DNA from: Rhodoferax sp. WC2427
GTDB taxonomy: Bacteria > Pseudomonadota > Gammaproteobacteria > Burkholderiales > Burkholderiaceae_C
Reading direction: 5' to 3'
Assembly (NCBI RefSeq): GCF_040822085.1
Contig: NZ_CP162006.1
Span: forward strand, 4,588,001-4,652,000
Length of the DNA: 64,000 nt
The position numbers and the translations under genes are program-made. Each line of letters starts with the position of its first letter. Within the stretch, counting starts at the first letter, position 1. Below the pieces are notes generated by a model. It ran no database searches, was not told where the DNA came from, and was given only the letters and a program-made list of their open reading frames with translations. Below, piece by piece: positions 26,897 through 35,919 of the stretch.

Positions 26897-28273
26897 ATGC
26901 CCCCTGTGACCCTCTCCCCACCGCCCCTGCTGCCCTTGCGCATAGGCTGCGCCGCCGGGTTCTCCGGCGACCGGGTCGATGCGGCGCAGGCGGTGGTGGA
27001 CAGCCTGGTCGCCCAGGGTGGCCCGGCGGTCCTGATATTTGAAACCCTGGCCGAGCGCACCCTGGCCCTGGCCCAGTTGCGCCGCAGGAACGACCCGCAG
27101 GCCGGGTACGAGCCCCTGCTGGACGCGCTGCTGCGCCCGGTGCTGGCGCGTTGCCTGGCGCACGGCATCCGCATCATCAGCAACTTTGGCGCGGCCCACC
27201 CGCGGGCGGCGGCGCAGCACATCCAGCGCATGGCACACGAGCTGGGCCTGGCCGTACCGCGCATTGCGGTGGTGTGGGGCGATGACGTGTCGGGGCCTGC
27301 CTACCAGTCCGCTTTGCGGGACGAGTTGGGGCCGATGTTTGACACCCTCCCGGTGGTCAGCGCCAATGCCTATATTGGGGCGGAGCCAATTGCCGACGCG
27401 CTGCTGGCGGGCGCGCAGATCGTGGTGTGTGGCCGCGTGGCCGACCCCTCGCTCACCGTGGGCCCGGCGCTGGCGCATTTTGGCTGGGCGCGCGACGACT
27501 GGCCCCGCTTAGGCGCGGCCACCATGGCCGGGCATTTGCTGGAGTGCGGCGCGCAGGTCTGCGGCGGCTACTTTGCCGACCCCGGCTTCAAAGACGTGCC
27601 CGGCCTGGCCACCGTGGGCTATCCCATCGCCACGCTGCAGGCCGATGGCAGCTGCAGCATCACCAAGGCCGATGCAACGGGCGGCCTGGTCAGCCTGGCC
27701 ACGGTGAAAGAACAACTGCTGTACGAGGTGCACGACCCTGCCGCCTACCTCACCCCCGACGTGGTGGCCGACATTACGGCCGCCCGCGTGGCCCAGACCG
27801 GCCCCGACGTGGTGGCCCTGCAAGGTGTGCAAGGCCACGCCCGGCCCGCGTCGCTGAAGGTCAACGTCTGCTACGAGGGAGGCTGGCTGGCCGAAGGCGA
27901 AATCTCCTACGCCGGGCCGCGGGCCGAGGGCCGCGCCCGGCTGGCCGCCGAGGTGCTGCGCCAGCGCCTGCCGCAACTGGCGCTGCGGGTGGACCTGATC
28001 GGCGTGCTGAGTGTGCTGGCCGACGACAGCGGCGGCTTGCTGGCCAATACGCCGCCGGGCGAAGCGAGAGATGTGCGCCTGCGGGTGGCCGCCAGCCATG
28101 CCGACAAGGCCCAGGCCGAGTGCCTGTGCCGCGAAGTCACCGCCCTGTACACCTGCGGCCCGGCGGGCGGCGGCGGGGTGCGCACCACGCTCACTGCGCG
28201 GCTGAACACGGTGTCGTGCCTGCTACCCCGCACCCTGGTGCCCACCGGATTTACCCTGCTGGAGGCCGCATGA
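26897..28273 (+). CDS. Acyclic terpene utilisation AtuA-family protein (DUF1446)
   Basis: 458 residues. Family landmarks include RIGCAAGFSGDR at the N-terminus, IISNFGAAHP near 95, VSANAYIGAEPI, IVVCGRVADPSLTVGPA and GHLLECGAQVCGGYFAD. AtuA is required for growth on citronellol/geraniol in Pseudomonas, but most members occur in unrelated acyl-CoA or hydroxy-acid loci and their reaction is unknown. The next gene overlaps the stop by four bases and encodes the companion small domain that is often fused to AtuA. A Bug binding protein follows, suggesting uptake and use of a carboxylate. Confidence 0.85.
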   Translation: MPPVTLSPPPLLPLRIGCAAGFSGDRVDAAQAVVDSLVAQGGPAVLIFETLAERTLALAQLRRRNDPQAGYEPLLDALLRPVLARCLAHGIRIISNFGAAHPRAAAQHIQRMAHELGLAVPRIAVVWGDDVSGPAYQSALRDELGPMFDTLPVVSANAYIGAEPIADALLAGAQIVVCGRVADPSLTVGPALAHFGWARDDWPRLGAATMAGHLLECGAQVCGGYFADPGFKDVPGLATVGYPIATLQADGSCSITKADATGGLVSLATVKEQLLYEVHDPAAYLTPDVVADITAARVAQTGPDVVALQGVQGHARPASLKVNVCYEGGWLAEGEISYAGPRAEGRARLAAEVLRQRLPQLALRVDLIGVLSVLADDSGGLLANTPPGEARDVRLRVAASHADKAQAECLCREVTALYTCGPAGGGGVRTTLTARLNTVSCLLPRTLVPTGFTLLEAA

Positions 28274-28623
28274 CAGATACCTTCCCCCTCTACCGCGCCG
28301 CCCACAGCCGCACCGGCGACAAAGGCAACCGCTCCAATCTCAGCGTCATCGCCTACCGCCCCGAACTGTTCGCCCTGCTGGAGCAGCAGGTCACCGCCCA
28401 GGCGGTGGCGGCCCACTTTGCCCACAAACAGCCCAAAACCGTGGAACGCTACGTGTTACCGGCGCTGCAAGCCATGAATTTTGTACTGGATGAGGTGCTG
28501 GACGGCGGCGTGAACGGTGCGCTGAACCTGGACAGCCACGGCAAGGCCCTGTCGTACTGGCTGCTGGATTTGCCCCTGACAATCCCCCCCGCACTCCAAG
28601 TTTTTCTGCAACCCGAACACTAA
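28270..28623 (+). CDS. AtuA-associated small ferredoxin-fold-like protein
   Basis: 117 residues beginning YRAAHSRTGDKGNRSNLSVIA after the first seven residues, a conserved motif of the small domain found after or fused to AtuA. Its ATG overlaps the AtuA stop (ATGA), so the two proteins are probably made in equal amounts and act together. The C-terminal half (LNFV then LNLDSHGKALSYWLLDLPL) matches the same family. The biochemical role is unknown. Confidence 0.8.
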   Translation: MTDTFPLYRAAHSRTGDKGNRSNLSVIAYRPELFALLEQQVTAQAVAAHFAHKQPKTVERYVLPALQAMNFVLDEVLDGGVNGALNLDSHGKALSYWLLDLPLTIPPALQVFLQPEH

Positions 28624-28635
28624 ACGAGACACCTT

Positions 28636-29604
28636 ATGCGCCGCAATCTTTTGACCCTCGCTGCCGCCATGGCCGCTGCCGCCCTGTTCAGCACCGCCAG
28701 CCAGGCCCAGAGCTTCCCCGACAAGACCGTCACCTTCATCGTGCCGTTTGCTGCCGGTAGCGCCACCGACCTGCTGGCCCGCGCCCTGGCCCAGGCGGTC
28801 ACGCTGGATGCCAAGGTCAGCGTGGTGGTGGACAACAAGCCCGGCGGCAACGCCTTCATCGGCGCACAGGCGGCGGCCAGGGCCAAGCCCGACGGCTACA
28901 CCGTGCTGATCGCCACCAACACCACCCACGCCGCCAACGAGCACCTGTTCAAAAAGCTGCCCTACGACCCGGTGAAAGACTTTGAACCCCTGACGCTGCT
29001 GGGCCGGGGCGGCCAGATCATGCTGGTCAACCCCAGCCTGGGCGTGAACACCGTGGCCGAGTTCGTCAAGCTGGCCAAGTCCAAGCCCGGCAAACTCAGC
29101 TTCGGCTCGGGCAGCTCGTCCAGCCGCATCGCGGGCGAGCTGTTCAAGCAAATGGCCGGGGCCTATATCGTGGCCATTCCCTACCGCAGCAACCCGCCCG
29201 CCGTGACCGACCTGATCGGCGGCCAGATCGACGTGATGATCACCGACATGGCCACCGGTCTGCCCCAGGTCAAGGGCGGCAAGCTCAAGGCGCTGGGCGT
29301 GTCCACCCTGCAGCGTAGCCCGCTGGCCCCCGATGTGCCCACCATCAGCGAGGCTGGCGTCAAAGGCTACGAAATGACCTACTGGTTTGCCGCCTACGCC
29401 CCCGCCGGTACGCCCGCGCCGGTGGTGGCCCGGCTGAACGAGCTGCTGGTCAAGGCCGCCAAGAGCAGCACCGCCGCCAGCTTCTACCAGAGCACCGGCA
29501 CCGAAATCACCACCACCACGCCCGAAGGCCTGCGCAAGGTACAGGCCGACGAGTCGGTAAAGTGGGGCAAGATCATCCAGGCGGCAGGCATTGCGCCGGA
29601 GTAA
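28636..29604 (+). CDS. Bug/TctC-family periplasmic substrate-binding protein
   Basis: 322 residues with a signal peptide (cleavage near SQAQ, residue 24). Typical Bug features are FPDKTVTFIVPFAAGSATDLLAR, VVDNKPGGNAFIGAQAAARAKPDGYT, and DLIGGQIDVMITDMATG. Bug proteins bind carboxylates or other small acids for tripartite tricarboxylate transporters or sensing; no TctAB membrane genes are nearby, so it is an orphan receptor. It is 12 bases after the AtuA companion and probably cotranscribed. Confidence 0.9.
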   Translation: MRRNLLTLAAAMAAAALFSTASQAQSFPDKTVTFIVPFAAGSATDLLARALAQAVTLDAKVSVVVDNKPGGNAFIGAQAAARAKPDGYTVLIATNTTHAANEHLFKKLPYDPVKDFEPLTLLGRGGQIMLVNPSLGVNTVAEFVKLAKSKPGKLSFGSGSSSSRIAGELFKQMAGAYIVAIPYRSNPPAVTDLIGGQIDVMITDMATGLPQVKGGKLKALGVSTLQRSPLAPDVPTISEAGVKGYEMTYWFAAYAPAGTPAPVVARLNELLVKAAKSSTAASFYQSTGTEITTTTPEGLRKVQADESVKWGKIIQAAGIAPE

Positions 29605-29608
29605 GTGG

Positions 29609-29684
29609 CAATTGCTACGGTTTTAGTAGCTGCTTGCGCTGATGGTATGGGCGGTAGCGGCCTAAAAAGCTTGTAAAAATCAAG
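29609..29684 (+). repeat. Palindromic repeat, copy 8
   Basis: Forward copy: TTGCTACGGTTTTAGTAGCT, TGCGCTGATGG, GGGCGGTAGCGGCC in the convergent gap after the Bug gene. Confidence 0.7.
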
Positions 29685-29708
29685 CCCCCGCCTGCCGCGT
29701 GCTGTGGC

Positions 29709-30611
29709 CTACAGGCCAAACGGCCAGATGTCCTGGACGGTTTGCGACAGGATGTACTGGCGCTCGGCGGCGGGCAGAAAGCCCAGGTGGTCGCGGTACA
29801 CGGCGACCATCTTGTCGTAGGGCAGTTCGCTGAGCGAGATCGGCCAGTCGGTACCCCACATCAGGCGCTTGGCACCAAAGCGGTCGTACACGCGCTTCAC
29901 CTGGTCGAACGCATCGGCATAGGGATAGGCCTGTTTGGACAGGCGCGGCACGTGCGATATCTTCACGTACACCCGGGGGAAGCGCGCCAGGGCCAGCAAG
30001 GGCTCCAGCAGCTGCGGCTGGTCGGGTGGCACGTCGGCCATGTGGTCGATCACCACGGTCAGATCCGGGTTCTTCTCGATCAGCGGCACCAGGTCGGCCA
30101 TGCGCGCACCCGAGGCCAGCACCGTCATCGGCACCTTGAGCTCGGCGCAGCGCCGCCACAGCGGTGCCATCAGCGGGCCGCGGATCCAGTCGCCATCGGC
30201 CTGGTCGGACGGGCTCAGGCGCACGCCGCGAAAGCCCTGCTCCAGCGTCAGCCGACTCAGGTGGTCGGGCGCGGCCGGGTCTTCGGGGTTGACGCGGGCA
30301 ATACCGTGGAACTGGCCCGGGTAGCGCTTGAGCACATCGGCCAGGTAGCTGTTGTCCCAACGGTAGTGGATGACCTGCACGATGACGGTGCGCGCCACGC
30401 CGTTGGCCTGCATCAGGTCCAGCAGCATCTCGGCGCTGGCATCGAACTCCGGCGGCTTGCGGCCCTGGGCGAACGGGAAGGCCGGGTCGCGCTTCCACAC
30501 ATGGACATGCGAGTCGATCAGCAGGGGCGCGGCTTGCGCCGCCAGGGAGGGGGACAGATGCGCCAAGGGCGCGGCCAGGGATGCGGCAAGAACGCGGCGG
30601 CGGTTCAACAT
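29709..30611 (-). CDS. Exported amidohydrolase-family lactonase-like enzyme
   Basis: 300 residues. The first 28 residues form a signal peptide with an NRRRVL motif resembling a twin-arginine signal. The catalytic domain is the COG3618 type (fuconolactonase, rhamnolactonase, pyrone-dicarboxylate lactonase): metal-binding HVH at 35-37, RGVRLSP, DHMAD, VYVKISH and the GTDWP aspartate near the end. It probably hydrolyses a lactone or related ring, apparently in the periplasm. It is the last gene of the operon that contains a sugar-acid dehydratase and a peptide-type ABC importer, which fits a lactone-to-acid step. Confidence 0.82.
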   Translation of the reverse strand: MLNRRRVLAASLAAPLAHLSPSLAAQAAPLLIDSHVHVWKRDPAFPFAQGRKPPEFDASAEMLLDLMQANGVARTVIVQVIHYRWDNSYLADVLKRYPGQFHGIARVNPEDPAAPDHLSRLTLEQGFRGVRLSPSDQADGDWIRGPLMAPLWRRCAELKVPMTVLASGARMADLVPLIEKNPDLTVVIDHMADVPPDQPQLLEPLLALARFPRVYVKISHVPRLSKQAYPYADAFDQVKRVYDRFGAKRLMWGTDWPISLSELPYDKMVAVYRDHLGFLPAAERQYILSQTVQDIWPFGL

Positions 30612-30624
30612 CAAAATCTCCCGG

Positions 30625-31407
30625 CTAAACCGCCGCGACGGTGGCCTCGGCCATGTCACGGCTGTACGAGCGGCTCGAATCCACCAGCATGCGGGTGTAG
30701 GGGTGCTGGGCAGCGTTGTTGCACAGGGCGTCGGTACCCAGGCTCTCCACAATGCTGCCGTGCTGCATTACCGCCACCTGGTCGCACAGGTGGGCCACCA
30801 CGCCCAGGTCGTGGGTCACCATCAAGTAGGTGAGGCCGTCGCGCTCGCGCAGGTCGGCCAGCAGGTTCAAGATTTCGGCCTGCACCGACACGTCGAGGGC
30901 CGAGGTGGGTTCGTCCAGCAGCAGCACGCGGGGCTCCAGGATCAGGGCGCGGGCAATCGCCACGCGCTGGCGCTGGCCGCCCGAGAGCTGGTGCGGGTAG
31001 CGGAAGCGGAAGCTGCTGTTCAGGCCCACCTTGGTGAGGATGCTTTCGATGCGGTCGCGCTCCTGGTCCATGCCATGGATGCGCAGCGGCTCGGCCAGCA
31101 CGGTGTGGATGGTGTGGCGCGGGTGCAGCGAACCGTAGGGGTCCTGGAACACCATTTGCACGCCGCGGCATTGGGCCAGTTTTTGGACGCGGTCCAGCTT
31201 GTGGCCCAGGGCGCGGCCTGCAATCTGCAAGTTGCCTTCCCAGTGGGTGTACTGCCCGGCCAGGCAGCGCAGCACCGTGGTTTTGCCCGAGCCCGATTCG
31301 CCCACCAGCCCAAAGGACTGGCCCTCGCGCACCTGCAGGTTGACGTTGTTGAGCACGTTGACGGACCCGAAGGCCAGGTGCAGGGCGTTGACATCGATCA
31401 TGGTCAT
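30625..31407 (-). CDS. Peptide-type ABC transporter ATP-binding protein (DppF-like)
   Basis: 260 residues. Walker [10 protein letters not shown] near residue 37, Q-loop [14 protein letters not shown], signature LSGGQRQR, Walker [16 protein letters not shown], and switch histidine VTHDLG. The C-terminal AQHPYTRML is typical of oligopeptide/dipeptide or nickel importers. It powers import with the neighbouring ATPase and two permeases. Confidence 0.92.
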   Translation of the reverse strand: MTMIDVNALHLAFGSVNVLNNVNLQVREGQSFGLVGESGSGKTTVLRCLAGQYTHWEGNLQIAGRALGHKLDRVQKLAQCRGVQMVFQDPYGSLHPRHTIHTVLAEPLRIHGMDQERDRIESILTKVGLNSSFRFRYPHQLSGGQRQRVAIARALILEPRVLLLDEPTSALDVSVQAEILNLLADLRERDGLTYLMVTHDLGVVAHLCDQVAVMQHGSIVESLGTDALCNNAAQHPYTRMLVDSSRSYSRDMAEATVAAV

Positions 31408-31439
31408 GGTGAAGTCCTTATGCGCCTTTTAGGCACTTT

Positions 31440-32306
31440 TTAGGCAGTGAGCCAGGTGGGGTCGCGTTGCAGCACGGGCAGGCGCGCACGGCGCTGGTCC
31501 AGGCTGGGCAGGGCGCTGAGCAGGCCCCGGGTGTAGGGGTGCTGGGCGTTGTCCAGGTCGGCGGCGGCAATGCTTTCCACCACCCGCCCGGCGTACATCA
31601 CCAGCACGCGGTCGCAAAAATGCCGCACCAGGTTCAGGTCGTGGCTGATGAACACCAGGCCCAGGCCGCGCTGGCCCACCAGGTCGTCCAGTACGGCCAG
31701 CACCTGCAGGCGCACCGACACGTCCAGGGCCGAGGTGGGTTCATCGGCAATCAGGATCTCGGGCTCGGTGATGAGCATCATGGCAATCATGATGCGCTGG
31801 CCCATGCCGCCCGAGACCTCGTGCGGGTACAGGTTGAACACCCGCTGCGGCTCGCGGATGCGCACCGACTCCAGCATGGCCAGGGCGCGCTCAACGGCCT
31901 CGGCCCGCGGCACCTTGTTGTGCGCCAGGTAGGCCTCGGCGATCTGCTGGCCCACGCGCACCACCGGGTTCAGCGAGTACTTGGGGTCTTGCATGATCAT
32001 CGACATGCGCTTGCCCCGGATGTCCTGCATGGTCTTGGGGCTGGCGTCCAGCAGGTCGATGCCGTCGAAGGCCAGCTTGCGCGCTTCGATCTTGGCACTG
32101 CGCGGGTGCAGCTTGAGCAGGGCCCGGCCCACGGTGGATTTGCCGGAGCCGGATTCGCCCACGATGGCCAGCTTTTCCCGCGACAGGTTGAACGACACGC
32201 CGCGCACGGCGTGCATGGGGCCGTCGGGGGTGGCGAAGCGGATGTGCAGGTCTTCGACTTGCAACTTGGGGGTAGAAGAAGCGTTTTGCATGGCAGGTTT
32301 ACTCAT
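31440..32306 (-). CDS. Peptide-type ABC transporter ATP-binding protein (DppD-like)
   Basis: About 288 residues. Walker A GESGSGKST, Q-loop MIMQDPKYSLNPVVRVG, Walker [17 protein letters not shown] and SHDLN are intact. The signature reads VSGGMGQR rather than the more common LSGGMRQR. The start at 32306 overlaps the preceding permease stop; a second ATG at 32291 is possible. The C-terminal AQHPYTRGLLSALP is the oligopeptide-transporter type. It pairs with the downstream ATPase. Confidence 0.9.
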   Translation of the reverse strand: MSKPAMQNASSTPKLQVEDLHIRFATPDGPMHAVRGVSFNLSREKLAIVGESGSGKSTVGRALLKLHPRSAKIEARKLAFDGIDLLDASPKTMQDIRGKRMSMIMQDPKYSLNPVVRVGQQIAEAYLAHNKVPRAEAVERALAMLESVRIREPQRVFNLYPHEVSGGMGQRIMIAMMLITEPEILIADEPTSALDVSVRLQVLAVLDDLVGQRGLGLVFISHDLNLVRHFCDRVLVMYAGRVVESIAAADLDNAQHPYTRGLLSALPSLDQRRARLPVLQRDPTWLTA

Positions 32307-33201
32307 TGCGGGGGTCGAGCACATCCCGCAGGCCATCGCCCAGCAGGTTGAAGGCCAGGCTGACCAGCATGATGGCGGCACCGGGCGTGGCCACCAGCCA
32401 CCAGCACTCCATCATGTAGCGGCGGCCACTGGAGATCATCGCGCCCCACTCGGGCAGCGGCGGCTGGGCACCCAGGCCCAGAAAGCCCAGGCCCGCAGCG
32501 GTCAGGATCACGCTGGCCATGTTCATGGTCAGGCGCACCACCACCGACGACATCAGCATCGGCGCGATGTAGCGCAGCAGAATGCGGCCGCTGGAGGCGC
32601 CCTGCAGCTGGGCTGCCACCACAAAGTCGGCGTTGCGCAGCGACAGGGTTTCGGCCCGTGCCAGCCGCGCAATCGGCGGCCAGGCGGTCAGCGCAATCGC
32701 AATCACCGCATGGTCCAGCCCCGGGCCGAGGGCGGCCACGAAGGCCAGTGCCAACACCAGGCTGGGGAACGAGATGAAGATGTCGGTGACGCGCATGAAC
32801 AGGTTGTCCACCCAGCCACCAAAGTAGCCGGAGATGGCCCCCACGGCCAGCCCCACCGGCCCCACGATCACCGTCACCAGCGCAATGATGTAGAGCGAGA
32901 TGCGCGAGCCATGCACCAGGCGGCTGAACACGTCGCGGCCGTATTCGTCGGTGCCGAACCAGTGGGCATTGCTGGGAGCCTGCAGCGCCTGCGCCAGGTC
33001 TTGCTCCAGCGGGTTGTGGGTGGCGATCAGCGGGGCGAACAGGGCCACCACCAGCAGCACGGCCACCACCACCAGGCCGGCCACGGTCATGGGGTTGTGC
33101 AGCAGCCTTTGCAGGATGCGGCGGGCGCTTTGCCGCAGTGCCTGTCCCGCCGTCTGGGGCGTGCTGGATGCGGTCTTGTCGGATAAGGTCAGGGCGGCCA
33201 T
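32299..33201 (-). CDS. Peptide-type ABC transporter permease (DppC-like)
   Basis: 300 residues. An N-terminal helix (about 38-60) precedes the periplasmic NPLEQDLAQALQAPS and GTDEYGRDVFSRLVHGSR signature of OppC/DppC proteins. Five further helices contain the EAA loop AETLSLRNADFVVAAQLQGA. The C-terminal GDGLRDVLDPR is typical. The start abuts the upstream permease stop. Confidence 0.92.
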   Translation of the reverse strand: MAALTLSDKTASSTPQTAGQALRQSARRILQRLLHNPMTVAGLVVVAVLLVVALFAPLIATHNPLEQDLAQALQAPSNAHWFGTDEYGRDVFSRLVHGSRISLYIIALVTVIVGPVGLAVGAISGYFGGWVDNLFMRVTDIFISFPSLVLALAFVAALGPGLDHAVIAIALTAWPPIARLARAETLSLRNADFVVAAQLQGASSGRILLRYIAPMLMSSVVVRLTMNMASVILTAAGLGFLGLGAQPPLPEWGAMISSGRRYMMECWWLVATPGAAIMLVSLAFNLLGDGLRDVLDPRNE

Positions 33202-34217
33202 TAGCGGGTCCTCGGGTCAAACACGTGGTACAGGGCATCGGACAGCAGGTTCAGCGTGACGAAGATCACCCCCACCACCAGCACGCAGCCCATCACGGCG
33301 TTCATGTCACCCAGCAGCAGGCTGCTGGTCAGGTACTGGCCAAAGCCGGGCCAGGCAAAGACGGTTTCGATCAGCACGGCACCTTCGAGCAGGCCGCCAT
33401 AGGCCAGGGCCACGATGGTCAACAGCTGCACCAGGATGTTGCGGAACGCATGGCCCCAGACCACACCGCGCTCCGACAGGCCCTTGACCCGCGCCGTGGT
33501 GATGTACTCCTGCGACAGCTGCGCAAGCATGAAGCTGCGCGTCATGCGGCTGATGTAGGCCATGGAGTGCAGGCCCAGAATGCAAGCGGGCAGCAGCAGG
33601 AACTTGATGGCGTTGCGAAACACCTCCCACTCGCCCGCCAGGGCCGAGTCCACCAGCAGCAGGCCGGTGCGCGGGGCCACCATGCCGTCATAGGCCAGGT
33701 CGATGCGCCCCGCTCCCCCCGCCCAGCCCAACCAGGCGTAAAACACCAGCAGGCCCATCATGCCGAACCAGAATACCGGGGTGGAGTAACCAAACAGGCT
33801 GATGACGCGCACTACGTGGTCCGCCAGGCGGCCGCGCCGGGTGGCGGCGTATACGCCCAGCGGCACGCCCAGGCCGGTGCCGAGGATGATGGCCATGGTG
33901 GCCAGCTCCACGGTCGCGGGCAGCACGCGGGCCAGGTCGTCGGTGACCTTGTGGCCGGTGAGCAGGGCATTGCCCAGGTCGCCGTGCAGCAGATCGCGCA
34001 GGTAGTAGGCAAACTGCACCGGCAGGGGCCGGTCCAGGCCCAGCTGCTGGTAGACCTGGTCGTAGGTGGAGCGGTCCGCGTCGGGGCCGACGATGGACAG
34101 CACCGGGTCCAGCGGCATGACGCGGCCAATCACAAAGGTCAGCAGCAGCAGACCCAGCAGCGTGAGCACCACGCTCAGCAGGCGGTGGCCCAGAGCGCGC
34201 AAGGTGGATGTAGTCAC
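33201..34217 (-). CDS. Peptide-type ABC transporter permease (DppB-like)
   Basis: 338 residues with six helices. The OppB/DppB landmarks are the N-terminal helix LLSVVLTLLGLLLLTFVIGR, the periplasmic DQVYQQLGLDRPLPVQF, YSTPVFWFGMM, the EAA loop LSQEYITTARVKGLSERGVVWGH cut in two by the usual glycine, and the C-terminal DALYHVFDPRTR. It forms the inner membrane channel with the DppC-like permease. Confidence 0.92.
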   Translation of the reverse strand: MTTSTLRALGHRLLSVVLTLLGLLLLTFVIGRVMPLDPVLSIVGPDADRSTYDQVYQQLGLDRPLPVQFAYYLRDLLHGDLGNALLTGHKVTDDLARVLPATVELATMAIILGTGLGVPLGVYAATRRGRLADHVVRVISLFGYSTPVFWFGMMGLLVFYAWLGWAGGAGRIDLAYDGMVAPRTGLLLVDSALAGEWEVFRNAIKFLLLPACILGLHSMAYISRMTRSFMLAQLSQEYITTARVKGLSERGVVWGHAFRNILVQLLTIVALAYGGLLEGAVLIETVFAWPGFGQYLTSSLLLGDMNAVMGCVLVVGVIFVTLNLLSDALYHVFDPRTR

Positions 34218-34250
34218 AGAAGTTTCTCCATGGGGTGGACAGCGGACGCT

Positions 34251-35870
34251 TTAGCGCTGCTTGCTCACATCGCGCAGCCGGGTGGTGGCCGACGGGTGGC
34301 CAAAGTAGTTGCGCACGTCCTTGCGCAGCACCACGGTGTCCACCATTTGCGAGAACGGCTGGATCGCGCCCACCTGGGTCTCGTACAGCTTCTGGGCCTC
34401 CTGGTACTGGGCGGTCTGCTTGGCTTCGTCGCGCTCGACCTCGGCCTTCTCGATCAGCTGGTTCAGCTCGGGGCTGAAGAACGAGGTGCGCCAGCCCTGG
34501 AAGTTGGTGAGCTTGGCCGCGTCGCTGTTGTCCGGGTTGTAGACCAGTGCGCGCAGGCTGGAATGCGGATGGGGTTCCACCCCGCCGCCGCCCCGGCCCA
34601 CCAGGATCTCGAAGTTGCGTTCGCGCATGGCACCGTAGACTTGGTTGCCGGTGCCCGACAGCACGCTGGCTTCGATACCGGCCTTGGCCAGGGTGGCCTG
34701 CAGGCTGGTGGCGATGTTGATGAACGGCGGGTCGGCCAGTACGCGGATGGTGGTTTTGAAGCCGTTGGGAAACCCGGCCTCGGCCAGCAGCTTCTTGGCC
34801 GCCGCCACATCCAGCTTGTAGCCGGGGCTGGGCAGGCTGGCGGGCAGGCCCATCTGCACCGGGCGCTGCTGCGGCAGGCCGTAGTTGGGCATCACCGTGG
34901 TGTTGATACCGTCGTAGTCGATCAGGTTGCGGATCGCCAGGCGCACGCGCTTGTCGGCAAACTTGGGGTCTTTCATGCTGACGGCCACGTAGTACAGCGT
35001 GCCGCGGCGCACCGGGCTGACCACCGCCTCGGGGTTCTTCTTCATGGACTCGATGTCGGGCACCGACATGCCGGAGGCCACGTCCAGGTCGCCACGCTCC
35101 AGCATCAGGCGCAGCGACTGCGACTCGGTCATGTGCCGCATGATGACGCGCTTGAGCTTGGCCGGGCCGCGCCAGTAGCCGTCAAAGCGGTTCATCAGCA
35201 GGGCATCCTTGGCGCGCCACTCCACCAGCGAAAACGGGCCCGACCCGGCGGCGTGGGTGATCAGCCAGGCCGCCCCCATGTCGCCATTCTTCTCGTTTTC
35301 CATAACCTTCTTGCGGTCCAGCACCACGGAACTGACCGAGGTGGCCAGGGTATAGAGCACCATCTTCGGGTCGGTGGGTTCGGGCAGGTCGATCACCAGG
35401 GTGGTGGCATCGGTGGCGCGCACGGCCTTGTCCACATTCTGGGCGGTGAAACCATAGCTCTTCCAGGGCGAGGCCATGGCCAGGTTCAGCTTGAGCACGC
35501 GCTGCAGCGACCAGGCCGCGTCTTCCGCCGTCAGGTCATTGCCCGACTGGAACTTCACGCCCTTGCGCACCACCAGGGTGATGCTGCGGCCATCGGCAGA
35601 CACTTTCCAGCTCTCGGCCAGGCCGGGCTGCATCTTGCTGATGGCCTGCGGGTCCAGTTCGATCAGGTAGTCGTACAGGTTGGCGGCCAGCTCGACCACG
35701 TCGTTGCCGGTGGCCGCAGCCGGGTCCAGCGACAGCAGGTTGTTCATGCTGAAGCCGACGATCAGCTGGTCGTCCGGGGTCTTGGCTTGCGCCACCGCCC
35801 CCAGGGTGCCGAGTGCCAGGGCGACAGCGACGGAAATGGCGCATTGGCGCAGCAACTGTGTGTGGTTCAT
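34251..35870 (-). CDS. Peptide-type ABC transporter substrate-binding protein (family 5)
   Basis: 539 residues with a signal peptide cleaved near AVAQA (residue 28). The family 5 pattern is clear: VGFSMNNLLSLDPAAATGNDV, GLAESWKVSADGRSITLVVRKGVKFQSGNDLTAEDAAWSL split across the first lobe, and VRLAIRNLIDYDGI in the second lobe. Such proteins bind peptides, but also glycosides, opines, nickel or sugar acids. The operon context (dehydratase, lactonase-like enzyme) argues for a non-peptide organic acid or lactone, which is inference. Confidence 0.9.
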   Translation of the reverse strand: MNHTQLLRQCAISVAVALALGTLGAVAQAKTPDDQLIVGFSMNNLLSLDPAAATGNDVVELAANLYDYLIELDPQAISKMQPGLAESWKVSADGRSITLVVRKGVKFQSGNDLTAEDAAWSLQRVLKLNLAMASPWKSYGFTAQNVDKAVRATDATTLVIDLPEPTDPKMVLYTLATSVSSVVLDRKKVMENEKNGDMGAAWLITHAAGSGPFSLVEWRAKDALLMNRFDGYWRGPAKLKRVIMRHMTESQSLRLMLERGDLDVASGMSVPDIESMKKNPEAVVSPVRRGTLYYVAVSMKDPKFADKRVRLAIRNLIDYDGINTTVMPNYGLPQQRPVQMGLPASLPSPGYKLDVAAAKKLLAEAGFPNGFKTTIRVLADPPFINIATSLQATLAKAGIEASVLSGTGNQVYGAMRERNFEILVGRGGGGVEPHPHSSLRALVYNPDNSDAAKLTNFQGWRTSFFSPELNQLIEKAEVERDEAKQTAQYQEAQKLYETQVGAIQPFSQMVDTVVLRKDVRNYFGHPSATTRLRDVSKQR

Positions 35871-35919
35871 AGGTGTCTCCTCGAGGTGGATAGGGTGGCG
35901 CAACCGTTGGGTGGGGCGT

